15,096 nt of DNA. Origin: JBFGCT01 sp041581055. GTDB taxonomy: Bacteria; Actinomycetota; Acidimicrobiia; Acidimicrobiales; Ilumatobacteraceae. The notes under the pieces were generated by a model. It saw only the letters and a list, made by a program, of their open reading frames with translations. It did no database searches and had not been told where the DNA came from. Below are positions 1-9,796 of this stretch, one piece after another (positions within the stretch are counted from its first letter, which is position 1; the number at the start of each line of letters is the position of its first letter). The stretch spans positions 1-15,096 of the forward strand of contig JBFGCT010000098.1 in NCBI GenBank assembly GCA_041581055.1, written 5' to 3'. Both the position numbers and the translations under genes were made by a program.

Positions 1-381
1 CTCGAAGACGTCGGCCTCGGGTGGTGCCCCGTGGACCTCTGGCTGCTCGATCCTCATGAACATGTCACGCATCACATCCACCGATGCGGGCAGGAGACCG
101 ATCATCAACGGCGGCGTGTGGTGGGGCAGCAGCTCCGGGTACTTCGGCATCCAGTCCGTGGTGTCGTACCTGGGCTCTCCGCCGATCGCGAGCAGGAGGT
201 TCGTGGCGAGGGCGGCGTGCAGCATCTCCTCGACGACGATGCTGCGCAGGAGAAGGGCAGCCTCGGACGACTGGTCTTCGATCGAATGAAGGGCATAGAG
301 ATAGGGCGGGATCGTCGAGAGTTCGACCTGGATTGCCAGCTCCACGTGCTCCCTGAGATCTCGCACGGTGTCGATGGGCAT
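1..381 (-). CDS. Ferritin-like domain protein (VioB/iminophenyl-pyruvate dimer synthase type), C-terminus beyond window edge
   Basis: The 127 visible residues read as one open frame from an ATG at 381 to the left edge with no stop, so the gene is partial. Around residues 13-34 it has ELAIQVELSTIPPYLYALHS, and at 51-55 EEMLH within a long helical stretch followed by ATNLLLAIGGEP. These are typical of the ferritin-like family (Pfam Ferritin-like, PF12902) found in the N-terminal part of VioB and in free-standing actinobacterial proteins. Glu14, Glu20, Glu51, Glu52 and His55 are candidate di-metal ligands. In characterised relatives the fold supports oxidative chemistry at a metal site; the substrate here is unknown. 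A weak ribosome-binding sequence (AGGTG) lies about 8 bases before the ATG. It is transcribed away from the DMF-amidohydrolase-like gene, with 77 bases between the two starts. Family assignment is fairly sure; function is not. Confidence 0.8.
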   Translation of the reverse strand, partial: MPIDTVRDLREHVELAIQVELSTIPPYLYALHSIEDQSSEAALLLRSIVVEEMLHAALATNLLLAIGGEPRYDTTDWMPKYPELLPHHTPPLMIGLLPASVDVMRDMFMRIEQPEVHGAPPEADVFE

Positions 382-458
382 GGATGCACCTGCAATTCCG
401 GTCCGGTGGCACCGAGCCACGGCCCTCTTAGACTCACCCGTTATAGCCGGGAGGGGTC

Positions 459-2057
459 ATGCGAATCAAAGGGGTCATCTGGGTCGGGTCGGTGGCCGAC
501 GACCAGACGTTCCACGACGACATCGAGGCGTATTGCAGCCCGATCAGCTGCCGGCCGGGCGACTCGATCGGCCTGCACGTGTCGACTCGAAGCGAGTCGT
601 ATGACGTGCGGGTCGAGCGCTGGGGCGCGACGCGCGAGATCGTCTGGAGCGCCCCCGATCTGACGGGAGCCTTCGTGCCGCCGCCCGCCGACGCCGATTC
701 GCGCGGCTGCGGGTGGCCGAGTGCGGTCGAAGTCCCGGTGTCCGCCGCGTGGCGGTCGGGGTTCTACCTCGCGACGTTCACGGCCCATGGCGCGTTGCCC
801 AACCGGGCGACCGCCCACGCCTGCTTCGTCGTGCGCGGTGCGACCGAGACGGGGCGCCGGAACCGCGCGCTGCTGGTCTTGGCGACCAACACGTGGAACG
901 CGTACAACACCTGGGGCGGGCGCTCCCTCTACACCGGTGGCTCGGCGGTGTCGTTCGCCCGCCCGTTCGGGCGAGGCATGCTCTGCCGGCCCGAGGTCGA
1001 CCGGGACGATCGCAAGGCCCGCCCCGTTCGGTGGGGCGAGGAGCCCGACGCCGACGGTTCGATCTTCCAGCGGTACCGGACCGATCACGCCTATCCCTCT
1101 GCGATCGGGTCGGCCGGCTGGTTCACCCACGAGCGGCGGTTCGTCGAGTGGGCGGAGGCCGCCGGCTACGAGTTCGACTACGCGGTCTCCGCCGACCTGG
1201 ACCGCGATCCGCAGGCGCTCGACGGCTACGACCTGGTGGTCGGCGTCGGCCACGACGAGTACTGGTCGGCCGGCCAGCGACAGGCGGTCGAGGGGCACAT
1301 CGCCGGCGGCGGCCATTTCGCCAGCTTTTCGGGCAACACGATGTTCTGGCAGGTCCGGCTGGAGGACGGGGACTCCGACGCTCACCGCTGGACCACCATG
1401 GTGTGCCACAAGTACACCGCGCACGTCGACGACCCCGCGGTCGCCGACGGCCGGCCGGAGTCGATGACCGGCATGTGGGCCGACCCGCTGGTCGGGCGGC
1501 CGGAGTGGGCGATCCTCGGCGCCGGCTCGGCGTTCGGGCTGTACCACCGCTTCGGCAACGCCACGCCGCGCGGCGTCGGTGGCTTCGTCGTCTACCGCGC
1601 CGACCACTGGCTGCTCGATGGCGCCGGCCTGCGGTACGGCGACGTGCTGGGCGCGCGGCACGGCGTCGTCGGGTACGAGACCGTCGGCTGCCCGATCGCC
1701 TTCGACGAGTTCCAGCTGCCGATCGCCGCCGACCGGGCCGGCCTGCCCGCCGACATCGAGATCGTCGCCGTCACCCCGTCGAGCAATCTCGGCGTCGGCG
1801 ACTACCCGAAGTCGATCGCCGCGCTCAGCGACCAGGGTGACCTGGAGTTCATCGCCACGCGGCTCTACGGCGACGCCGGCGACGCCAACCTGGCGCGGGT
1901 CAGGCACGGCAACGCGGTGGTGCTGACGTGCCGGCCCAACGGCGTCGACGGTGGCGAGGTCGTCACGGTCGGCACGACCGATTGGGTCTTCGGTCTCGCC
2001 GCCGACCCCGCCGTCGCCAGGGTGACGGCGAACGTGCTCGACCGCTTCATCGGCTGA
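459..2057 (+). CDS. N,N-dimethylformamidase large-subunit-like protein (DMFA2_C family)
   Basis: This 532-residue protein matches the C-terminal catalytic region of the N,N-dimethylformamidase large subunit. Recognisable blocks are ATNTWNAYNTWGGRSLY (142-158), GHDEYWS (264-270), GGGHFASFSGNTMFWQVR (283-300) and VGTTDWVFGL near 504-513. Characterised Paracoccus DMFase hydrolyses dimethylformamide with a mononuclear iron held by two tyrosines and a carboxylate. Tyr268 of HDEYWS is conserved, but I cannot assign each ligand without an alignment. The protein is shorter than the roughly 760-residue Paracoccus subunit, and no separate small subunit lies beside it, so the true substrate may be another amide or not an amide at all. 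The ATG at 459 is preceded by GGGAGGGG at 449-456, close to the start. There is no signal peptide, so it is probably cytoplasmic. Its 3' end overlaps the convergent GNAT gene by 11 bases. Confidence 0.85.
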   Translation: MRIKGVIWVGSVADDQTFHDDIEAYCSPISCRPGDSIGLHVSTRSESYDVRVERWGATREIVWSAPDLTGAFVPPPADADSRGCGWPSAVEVPVSAAWRSGFYLATFTAHGALPNRATAHACFVVRGATETGRRNRALLVLATNTWNAYNTWGGRSLYTGGSAVSFARPFGRGMLCRPEVDRDDRKARPVRWGEEPDADGSIFQRYRTDHAYPSAIGSAGWFTHERRFVEWAEAAGYEFDYAVSADLDRDPQALDGYDLVVGVGHDEYWSAGQRQAVEGHIAGGGHFASFSGNTMFWQVRLEDGDSDAHRWTTMVCHKYTAHVDDPAVADGRPESMTGMWADPLVGRPEWAILGAGSAFGLYHRFGNATPRGVGGFVVYRADHWLLDGAGLRYGDVLGARHGVVGYETVGCPIAFDEFQLPIAADRAGLPADIEIVAVTPSSNLGVGDYPKSIAALSDQGDLEFIATRLYGDAGDANLARVRHGNAVVLTCRPNGVDGGEVVTVGTTDWVFGLAADPAVARVTANVLDRFIG

Positions 2058-2625
2058 GCTCGTGGCGGCCGAGCCGGTACAGCACGTGCGGTCGGAGCGG
2101 GTGCCCGGCGGACAGCGCCGGATGCTCGAAATCATCGCCCGGGTCGTGCCGCATGCCGATCTTCTCCATCACCCGCCGGGATCGGACGTTGACCGTGGCG
2201 GTGAACGACACGATCTCGTCGAGGCCAACACGATCGAAGCCGTCCAGCGCCGCGGCCCGGGCGCCCTCGGTGGCGTAGCCGTGGCCCCAGAACCGGTGGG
2301 CGAGGCGCCAGCCGACCTCGACCGCCGGCGTGAAGTGGGCCTCGAACTCGGCCGGCCAGAGGCCGACGTAGCCGGCGAACCCTCCGCTGTCGATGAGTTC
2401 GACGGCCCACAGGCCGAAGCCCCGGTCGTCGAATGCCGCCTCGATGCGATCGACGAACGCGTCGCTCTCGGCGGCCGTCAACGGTGCGGGGAAGTGCTCC
2501 ATCACCTGCGGGTCGCCGTTCATCGCGGCGAAGGGCGGCCGGTCGGCTCGCCGCCATCGGCGGAGGCGGAGGCGCTCCGTCAGCAGCTCGGGTGGGGCGA
2601 CGGTGGTCTCGTCACCGGCCGTCAC
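2047..2625 (-). CDS. GNAT-family N-acetyltransferase (RimJ/RimL-like)
   Basis: The 192-residue product has the layout of the RimJ/RimL branch of GNAT acetyltransferases (Acetyltransf_3). An N-terminal LLTERLRLRRWRRAD segment is followed by a central beta region (FGLWAVELIDSGGFAGYVGLW). The acetyl-CoA pyrophosphate-binding loop is RFWGHGYATE at 111-120, and the C-terminal N...SRRVMEKIGM block at 146-158 is typical of the subfamily. It should transfer acetyl from acetyl-CoA to an amine, either a protein N-terminus or a small molecule; the substrate cannot be read from the sequence. Its ATG overlaps the stop of the upstream mu-crystallin-type gene as ATGA, so translation is probably coupled. It is the last gene of a three-gene minus-strand operon and overlaps the convergent DMFase-like gene by 11 bases. 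Confidence 0.88.
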   Translation of the reverse strand: MTAGDETTVAPPELLTERLRLRRWRRADRPPFAAMNGDPQVMEHFPAPLTAAESDAFVDRIEAAFDDRGFGLWAVELIDSGGFAGYVGLWPAEFEAHFTPAVEVGWRLAHRFWGHGYATEGARAAALDGFDRVGLDEIVSFTATVNVRSRRVMEKIGMRHDPGDDFEHPALSAGHPLRPHVLYRLGRHELSR

Positions 2626-3584
2626 CGGCCGGCCCCGGCCTCGTGGCGGCGCCAGGCGAGACGCGCCGCCGCCAGGTCGGCGAGGGCGAACCCGGCGGAC
2701 TTGAACAACGTGATCTCGTCGTCACCGGTCCGGCCGGGGTGCCCGCCGCCGACGAGCGCTTTGAGATCCGCGGCAACCGACGACTCCGAGATCACACCGG
2801 CGGCCACCGGCTGCGCCAGATCGCCCGACGCGAGCGCGCCGGCGACGGTGTCGACGAAGAGCGTCGCCCGGGTCACCGCGACGTCGTCGGACTCGCGCAT
2901 GTCGGCGCGGAAGCTGCCGACCAGGTCGAGATGGGCGCCGGGGTGGAGGTCGGCGCCGTGCACCAGCGGCTCGGTCGCGCCCGTGACGCACGAGACGATG
3001 TCGGCGTCGCGCACGCTGGCCGCGAGGTCCGCCGACGGGCGGGCGGGGAGCCCGAACGACGCCAGTTCGGCGGCGACCGAGGCGGCCGCCGACCCGTCGC
3101 GCCCCCAGACCTCGATCACGTCGAGGTCGCGGACGACGGCGAACGCGTTTGCCATGTTCGGCGCGAGCTGGCCGGTGCCGACCACGAGCAGGCGCCGCGC
3201 GTCGGCCCGGCTGAGCCGCTCGGCGGCGAGGGCCGAGATCGCCGCCGTCCGGCGGGCGGTCAGCTCGTCGCCGTCGAGCACGGCCAGGACGCGCCCGTCA
3301 CCGCCGTCGAAGAGGAGGTAGGCGGCGTTGATCGTCGGCACCGGCGTACCGGCGTTGCTCGGGCAGTACGTCACCGCTTTCACGCCGACCACGTCGCCGA
3401 CGATCCAACTCGGCATGATCAGGAGCGACCCGGTGCCGCCGTCGGGCAGCTCGAGGTCGTGCACGTGGCGCTCGGGGGCCTCGGCGCCGTCGGCCCGCAG
3501 GATCGCGCCGATCGCCCCGATCAGATCCCGCCACGGGGTGCCGGCCCGCACGTGATCGGCGTCGAGCACCGCGACCTCAGCCAT
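2622..3584 (-). CDS. Ornithine cyclodeaminase/mu-crystallin family NAD(P)-dependent enzyme
   Basis: The 320 residues have the usual length and motifs of the OCD/mu-crystallin family (PF02423). Seen are PERHVHDL (37-44), GVKAVTY with Lys69, DGDELTARRTAA with Arg111/Arg112, a Rossmann dinucleotide loop VVGTGQLAPNMANA (134-147), DLVGSFRADMRESD with Asp228, and the C-terminal ITLFKSAGFALADLAAA. Lys69, Arg112 and Asp228 fall where the characterised ornithine cyclodeaminase has catalytic or substrate-binding residues. Family members include ornithine cyclodeaminase, alanine dehydrogenase and ketimine (pyrroline/piperideine-2-carboxylate) reductases, and I cannot choose between them. It lies second in the operon: its start overlaps the end of the membrane-protein gene by 8 bases, and its stop overlaps the GNAT start by 4. 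It is probably a soluble cytoplasmic enzyme. Confidence 0.88.
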   Translation of the reverse strand: MAEVAVLDADHVRAGTPWRDLIGAIGAILRADGAEAPERHVHDLELPDGGTGSLLIMPSWIVGDVVGVKAVTYCPSNAGTPVPTINAAYLLFDGGDGRVLAVLDGDELTARRTAAISALAAERLSRADARRLLVVGTGQLAPNMANAFAVVRDLDVIEVWGRDGSAAASVAAELASFGLPARPSADLAASVRDADIVSCVTGATEPLVHGADLHPGAHLDLVGSFRADMRESDDVAVTRATLFVDTVAGALASGDLAQPVAAGVISESSVAADLKALVGGGHPGRTGDDEITLFKSAGFALADLAAARLAWRRHEAGAGR

Positions 3585-5097
3585 CGCAGTCGCCCCGGTC
3601 GGACACGGCGAGCCGGTACAGCGTGCCGCCGGGCACGACGTCCACCGTGTTCAGGTCGACCAACTCGGCCAGATCGGGTCGGAGCTCGGCTGGCCCCACG
3701 CCGCGGGTGTTGTCCAGCCCGGAGAACCACGCGAGGTAGGTGTCGCCCTCGCACACGGCGGCCACCGTGTCGGCCGGGGACAGTGGAAAGTGGCTGTTGC
3801 CGGGTTGCGGCCGGGTGAACGCGAGGCGGATTGGGAAGTGGCCGGTGTGCCACCAGACGCGCTGCGGGCTGTTGGTGAGCACGCTGACGTCGTCGGGCAG
3901 GTCTTCGACGAGGTCGTACAGCCGTGGCGAGAAGCTCTCCGGGTTGCCGGCCGACCCGCCGAGGCGATCGGGAGCGTCGCGCGCCGCGTTCGCACCCTGG
4001 AAGCTCCAGAGGACCGCGCCGACGAGCGCAGCCCCGAGCAGCGCTCGATCGCCGTTGAGCCGGTTGACGGCGACCACCGCGAAATAGACGACGGGGATCA
4101 GTGCCGGAAACATGATGCGCGACTCGATGTGGGTTCCGGTGAACGCCCGCGAGACCGTCGGCACGATGATCGACGTGAGCGCGAACGTCGCCATCGCGAC
4201 GTCGAGGAGGTCGACCGGTCGCCGGAGGAACGTGATCGCCGCGGCGACCAGCACGCCGGCGAGCACCAGGTAGCCGGCCGGTTTCGTCAGATCGCCGACG
4301 GTGTCGACGTCGGTCACCAGCCGCCCGAGGGCCGTCACGACCTGCTCGACGAGCGCCGTGGGCGACTCGCCCGCCCCGCCCTCGAAATGGGGGCCGAGGG
4401 GCTCGCCGGTGGCCACGAGGTTGCGGATGACCCACGCCGACGCCAACACCCCGGCCGGTCCGAGGTAGGCGACGGAGTTCCTGAGCACGGCCCGCCGACC
4501 GCCATCCGCCGCCCCGACGGCGACCACGACGAGACCGGTCGCGACGAGTCCGGCGCCCGCGTAGCGGGTGAGAAAGCCGATCCCGGCGACGGCGCCCGCC
4601 GCGGCCGATCGGCGGAGGGTCACCTCGGGCCGGTTGAGCACGGTCAGTGTCAGCAGCGAGAGCGCCGCGTAGGGCGTCTCGCTCCACACCGTCGACTCGA
4701 CGCGGACGACCGCTTGCGACAGGACGAACGCGGTCGATCCGACGACGGCGACGCCCGGCCTCACGCGCGACCAGAGCAGTCCGGCGAACAACGCCGCCGC
4801 GACCGCCGCGCACGCGGCCCCGACGATCGACGCCCAGACGAGGCTTCGGCCGCCGAGCGTCAACAGCACCGGGAACACCGGAGGGAAGTGGGTGAGCGGC
4901 TCGCCGGTGAAGTCGACGAAGCCGTCGAGGTCGCGCAGGCTCTCGGCCGCCGACAGGTAGGTGATCGAATCGGGGGAGAGCATCGGGTCGTCGCGGGTGG
5001 CGGTCAACACGACGATCGCGGCGAGCAGACCGACCGCCAGCTGGAGGGGCAGCGCCCGGAGTCGGGGAGAGGGGCTGGTTTGGTCGGTTCCGGCCAC
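3577..5097 (-). CDS. Polytopic membrane protein, probable GT-C-type glycosyltransferase
   Basis: This is a hydrophobic protein with about ten to eleven membrane segments and a soluble C-terminal region (about residues 340-506). After the first segment (about 16-32) comes RDDPMLSPDSITYLSAAESL, then a loop with PLTHFPPVFPVLLTL. Acidic residues in the first extracytoplasmic loop, a DS..YLSAA block and a THFPP motif are typical of the ArnT/GT39-like GT-C superfamily, whose members transfer sugars from polyprenyl-phosphate donors. Donor and acceptor are unknown. The frame stays open up to an ATG at 5301, but that start would lie 92 bases inside the divergent amidohydrolase gene, and the extra N-terminus lacks protein-like character. 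I chose the GTG at 5097 (506 residues), which leaves a short cytoplasmic lead before the first membrane segment; no good ribosome-binding sequence is visible. ATG 5211 is an alternative. It is the first gene of the three-gene operon. Confidence 0.75.
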   Translation of the reverse strand: MAGTDQTSPSPRLRALPLQLAVGLLAAIVVLTATRDDPMLSPDSITYLSAAESLRDLDGFVDFTGEPLTHFPPVFPVLLTLGGRSLVWASIVGAACAAVAAALFAGLLWSRVRPGVAVVGSTAFVLSQAVVRVESTVWSETPYAALSLLTLTVLNRPEVTLRRSAAAGAVAGIGFLTRYAGAGLVATGLVVVAVGAADGGRRAVLRNSVAYLGPAGVLASAWVIRNLVATGEPLGPHFEGGAGESPTALVEQVVTALGRLVTDVDTVGDLTKPAGYLVLAGVLVAAAITFLRRPVDLLDVAMATFALTSIIVPTVSRAFTGTHIESRIMFPALIPVVYFAVVAVNRLNGDRALLGAALVGAVLWSFQGANAARDAPDRLGGSAGNPESFSPRLYDLVEDLPDDVSVLTNSPQRVWWHTGHFPIRLAFTRPQPGNSHFPLSPADTVAAVCEGDTYLAWFSGLDNTRGVGPAELRPDLAELVDLNTVDVVPGGTLYRLAVSDRGDCDG

Positions 5098-5209
5098 AAG
5101 CGTTTCGATGTCGGCGATCGTATTGTCTTCGGGTGGAGCTCGAACGCGGCGCCCGACGCGGTCGAGCCGCGATGCTGGACCACACTGTTCGCCGACCGGA
5201 AGGCACACC
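5098..5209. promoter_or_regulatory. Divergent intergenic region between membrane-protein and amidohydrolase genes
   Basis: These 112 bases separate two divergent transcription units and should hold both promoters. On the minus strand, TACGAT (5122 down to 5117) fits an actinobacterial -10 hexamer and would start transcription only about 13 bases before the GTG at 5097, but its -35 position (GTTCGA) is poor. On the plus strand GGAAGG (5198-5203) is a credible ribosome-binding site six bases before the ATG at 5210. No plus-strand promoter stands out. Confidence 0.3.
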
Positions 5210-6862
5210 ATGACCCATGATCTCGTGATCCGCAACGGCGCCGTCGTCGACGGGACCGGCACGGCGCCGAGGGACGCCGACGTGGCGATCGACGGTGACA
5301 CGATCGTCGCCGTCGGCGCCGTCGCCGAGGTCGGCGCGCGGGAGATCGACGCGACCGGTCACCTGGTCACACCGGGGTTCGTCGACATCCACAGTCACCT
5401 CGACGCGCAGGTCGGGTGGGATCCGCTGCTGACGCCGTCGAGCAATCACGGCATCACCACCGTGCTGCTCGGCAACTGCGGGGTCACGTTCGCGCCGTGC
5501 AAGCCCGCCGATCGCGAGATGCTGGCGACGATGATGGAGAGCGTCGAGGACATCCCGGCGCACGCCATCCTCAGCGGGCTGCCGTGGACGTGGGAGAGCT
5601 ACGGCGAGTACCTCGACGCGGTCGACGGCATGGCGCCGGCGATCAACGCGGTCGGCCTTGTCGGCCATTGCGCCGTCCGGCCGTACGTGATGGGGGAGCG
5701 CGGCGTGGCCGATGTGGCGACCGACGCCGAGCGGGCGACGATGGCCGGCCTGGTGGCCGAGGCGCACGCCGACGGCGCGGCGGGGTTCTCCACGTCGCGG
5801 TTCCCGCACCACTACCTGCCCGACGGCCGGCTCGTGCCGGGAACCGAGGCGGAACCTGATGAGCTGATCCAGATCGCGGAGGCGATGGGGCCCACCGGCC
5901 TGATGCAGGCGGTGCCGAACATCGACGACATGCGCGGCGAGCTGGCGATGTTGCACCGCATCGCCAAGGCGTCGAAGGGTCGTGTCCTGTTCTCGACCGG
6001 CGTCAGCGAGGACCCGGGCTCGGGCAAGCTGATGGCGGGCGTCGTCGACCGGATGCGCGCCGACGGCTGCGAGGTCACCGCGGCCTGCATCCCCCGCCCG
6101 TCGGGGCTGGTCGTCGGCCTGCAGAACGAGACGTTGTGGCGCGGCGGCGCCTGGGACGATCTCCGGTCGATGTCGTTCGAGCAACGGCTCGAGGCGATCG
6201 AGGACGGCGCGATGCGGGCGCGGCTCCTCGCCGCGGCCGAGACCCATCCGCCGATGAACCCGGCGAAGTGGGTCTTCCCGCTGGGGCTCGGGCTGCCGGA
6301 GTACACCGGCGGCCCGGACGAGAGCCTCGACGCGCTGGCGTCCGCGGCCGGCGAGCGCCCGGCCGAGACCTACCTGCGAATGTTGCGTGAGTCGAACGGC
6401 GCGGCGCTGTTCACCGTCCGGTTCTTCAACCGCAGCATGGAGGCGCTCGAGGACGTGCTGACCGCGGACTGGGTGTTGCCGGGGCTCGGCGACGCCGGCG
6501 CCCACGTCGGCCAGATCATGGACGCCGGCTGGACCACGTTCGTCATGCGCTACTGGGGGCGCGAGCGCGGCGTGTACTCGACCGAGGAGGCGGTGCGGCG
6601 GATGACGTCGGCGCCGGCCGAGGTGATCGGGGTGACCGACCGCGGCACCCTCGAGGTGGGCAAGCGGGCCGACGTCAACGTGATCGACCTCGACAACCTC
6701 CACGAGCACACGCCCGAGTACGTCCGCGATTTCCCGGGCGGCGCCGGACGATTCGTGCAGCGGGCGACCGGGTTCGTGGCGACGGTGTGCAACGGCGCGG
6801 TGGTCCTGGAGCACGATCGGCACACCGGCGCCCGCCCGGGGCGGGTGCTACGCACGCCATGA
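5210..6862 (+). CDS. Amidohydrolase family 3 protein, N-acyl-D-amino-acid deacylase-like (COG3653)
   Basis: The 550-residue protein starts MTHDLVIRNGAVVDGTG, the small beta-sandwich opening of the amidohydrolase superfamily. It then has the metal-binding HSHLD (His61, His63), GITTVLLGNCGV with Cys90 in the place of the D-aminoacylase zinc-ligand cysteine, GFSTSRF (192-198), GLGDAGAH with Asp428, and a closing TLEVGKRADVNVIDLDNL. Characterised family members remove the acyl group from N-acyl-D-amino acids. However, the two histidines that usually bind zinc after the middle strands (YxTHxR and SHxK-like motifs) are not seen: the corresponding stretches appear to be GLMQAVPN (230-237) and VLFSTGV (259-265). 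The substrate is therefore uncertain. The frame is open upstream to 4961, but ATG 5210 with GGAAGG six bases before it fits the family start. Its TGA overlaps the methyltransferase ATG. Confidence 0.87.
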   Translation: MTHDLVIRNGAVVDGTGTAPRDADVAIDGDTIVAVGAVAEVGAREIDATGHLVTPGFVDIHSHLDAQVGWDPLLTPSSNHGITTVLLGNCGVTFAPCKPADREMLATMMESVEDIPAHAILSGLPWTWESYGEYLDAVDGMAPAINAVGLVGHCAVRPYVMGERGVADVATDAERATMAGLVAEAHADGAAGFSTSRFPHHYLPDGRLVPGTEAEPDELIQIAEAMGPTGLMQAVPNIDDMRGELAMLHRIAKASKGRVLFSTGVSEDPGSGKLMAGVVDRMRADGCEVTAACIPRPSGLVVGLQNETLWRGGAWDDLRSMSFEQRLEAIEDGAMRARLLAAAETHPPMNPAKWVFPLGLGLPEYTGGPDESLDALASAAGERPAETYLRMLRESNGAALFTVRFFNRSMEALEDVLTADWVLPGLGDAGAHVGQIMDAGWTTFVMRYWGRERGVYSTEEAVRRMTSAPAEVIGVTDRGTLEVGKRADVNVIDLDNLHEHTPEYVRDFPGGAGRFVQRATGFVATVCNGAVVLEHDRHTGARPGRVLRTP

Positions 6863-7539
6863 GCCTGCCTTTTTCGCAGAGGATGATGCTGCGGTTTCGA
6901 CGTGGGTGGATCAACACGATGCACCGCGATCGCAGCGTGCGCATGCAGAAGGTGTTCTCGATCATGTACGACCAGAAGATCTGGCGCGGCGGATATCCCG
7001 AGACCGGGAGTGGCAAGGGTTCCACGCTCGCATCGACGCGATCGACAAGCGAGTTCATCGAGCGCGTCCTGGCCGAGTTCCCGATCCGTTCGATCGTCGA
7101 CATCGGCTGTGGTGAGATGAACTGGCAGCAGCACCTACGCCTCGAGTCGATCGAGCGCTACCACGGCGTCGATGTCGTCCGCAGCGTGATCGACGGGAAT
7201 CGGGCACGCTTCAGAGCCGATCCCCGATTCTCGTTCAGTTGCGAGGACGCCTCGGTCTACCGGCCGACCGGTTTCGATCTCGCGATCGCGCGCGAGGTCA
7301 TGATCCATCTCTCGTTCGACACCACGAACGCGATCCTCGCGAACCTCGCCGACTGCCGGTTTCTCATCGCCACGTATCATCCCGGCCGCGAGAACACGGA
7401 CATCCGAGACGGTGGCTTCTACCTCATCAACCTGCTCGCACCGCCGTTCAGCCTTCCCGAGCCGATCGTCAGCGACGTCGAGGACGGTCAACCGGGGCGT
7501 CGCATCGGTCTCTGGGACCTCACCTCCCGCGGCGGTTGA
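6859..7539 (+). CDS. Class I SAM-dependent methyltransferase
   Basis: The 226-residue product carries the SAM-binding glycine loop VDIGCGEMNW (80-89), the acidic end of strand 2 in YHGVDVV (Asp105), an FDLAIAREVMIHLSF post-motif (139-153) and a C-terminal PPFSLPEP...RRIGLWDL. The preceding GSGKGSTLASTR segment and the RPPF-like block are typical of a common but poorly characterised family of small bacterial methyltransferases. The acceptor is unknown. ATG 6859 overlaps the amidohydrolase stop as ATGA, which supports this start over the upstream in-frame one at 6787 and implies translational coupling. The gene uses noticeably more A/T in third positions than its neighbours (for example the first 60 bases), so it may be a later arrival. 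No clear terminator follows; 124 bases without a recognisable feature separate it from glgX. Confidence 0.85.
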   Translation: MSLPFSQRMMLRFRRGWINTMHRDRSVRMQKVFSIMYDQKIWRGGYPETGSGKGSTLASTRSTSEFIERVLAEFPIRSIVDIGCGEMNWQQHLRLESIERYHGVDVVRSVIDGNRARFRADPRFSFSCEDASVYRPTGFDLAIAREVMIHLSFDTTNAILANLADCRFLIATYHPGRENTDIRDGGFYLINLLAPPFSLPEPIVSDVEDGQPGRRIGLWDLTSRGG

Positions 7540-7663
7540 TCGCGGGGTTTGAGGCGACCGTGGGCGGGAAACCTCCTGGCTCGTGTTCACTTGCACCGAT
7601 GCGACACCCGATGACCATCCGCCGCGTCGACCTGGGCCCCGCGGCGCGGCGTCGGAACCGGCG

Positions 7664-9767
<2,104 letters not shown>

Positions 9768-9796
<29 letters not shown>

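Noticed and set aside
65..412. A 115-codon minus-strand frame near the left edge
   Set aside because: It is Arg/Pro/His-rich with no family features. The overlapping minus-strand frame starting at 381 encodes a clear ferritin-like protein.
428..446. TTAGAC and TTATAG as a promoter for the DMFase-like gene
   Set aside because: The spacing is only seven bases, far from the 16-18 needed.
441..2135. A 564-codon minus-strand frame antisense to the DMFase-like gene
   Set aside because: It is a shadow of the strongly supported plus-strand gene, with repetitive Val/Gly/Arg composition and no recognisable motif.
3521..6823. A 1100-codon minus-strand frame crossing several genes
   Set aside because: It is antisense to the clear amidohydrolase, runs over the membrane-protein gene in another frame, and is made of Arg/Gly/Pro-rich sequence without motifs. 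Long empty frames are expected at this GC content.
7540..7663. GGTTT/AAACC inverted repeat as a terminator after the methyltransferase
   Set aside because: The stem is only five pairs with a loop of about 17 bases and no T-run, too weak to report.
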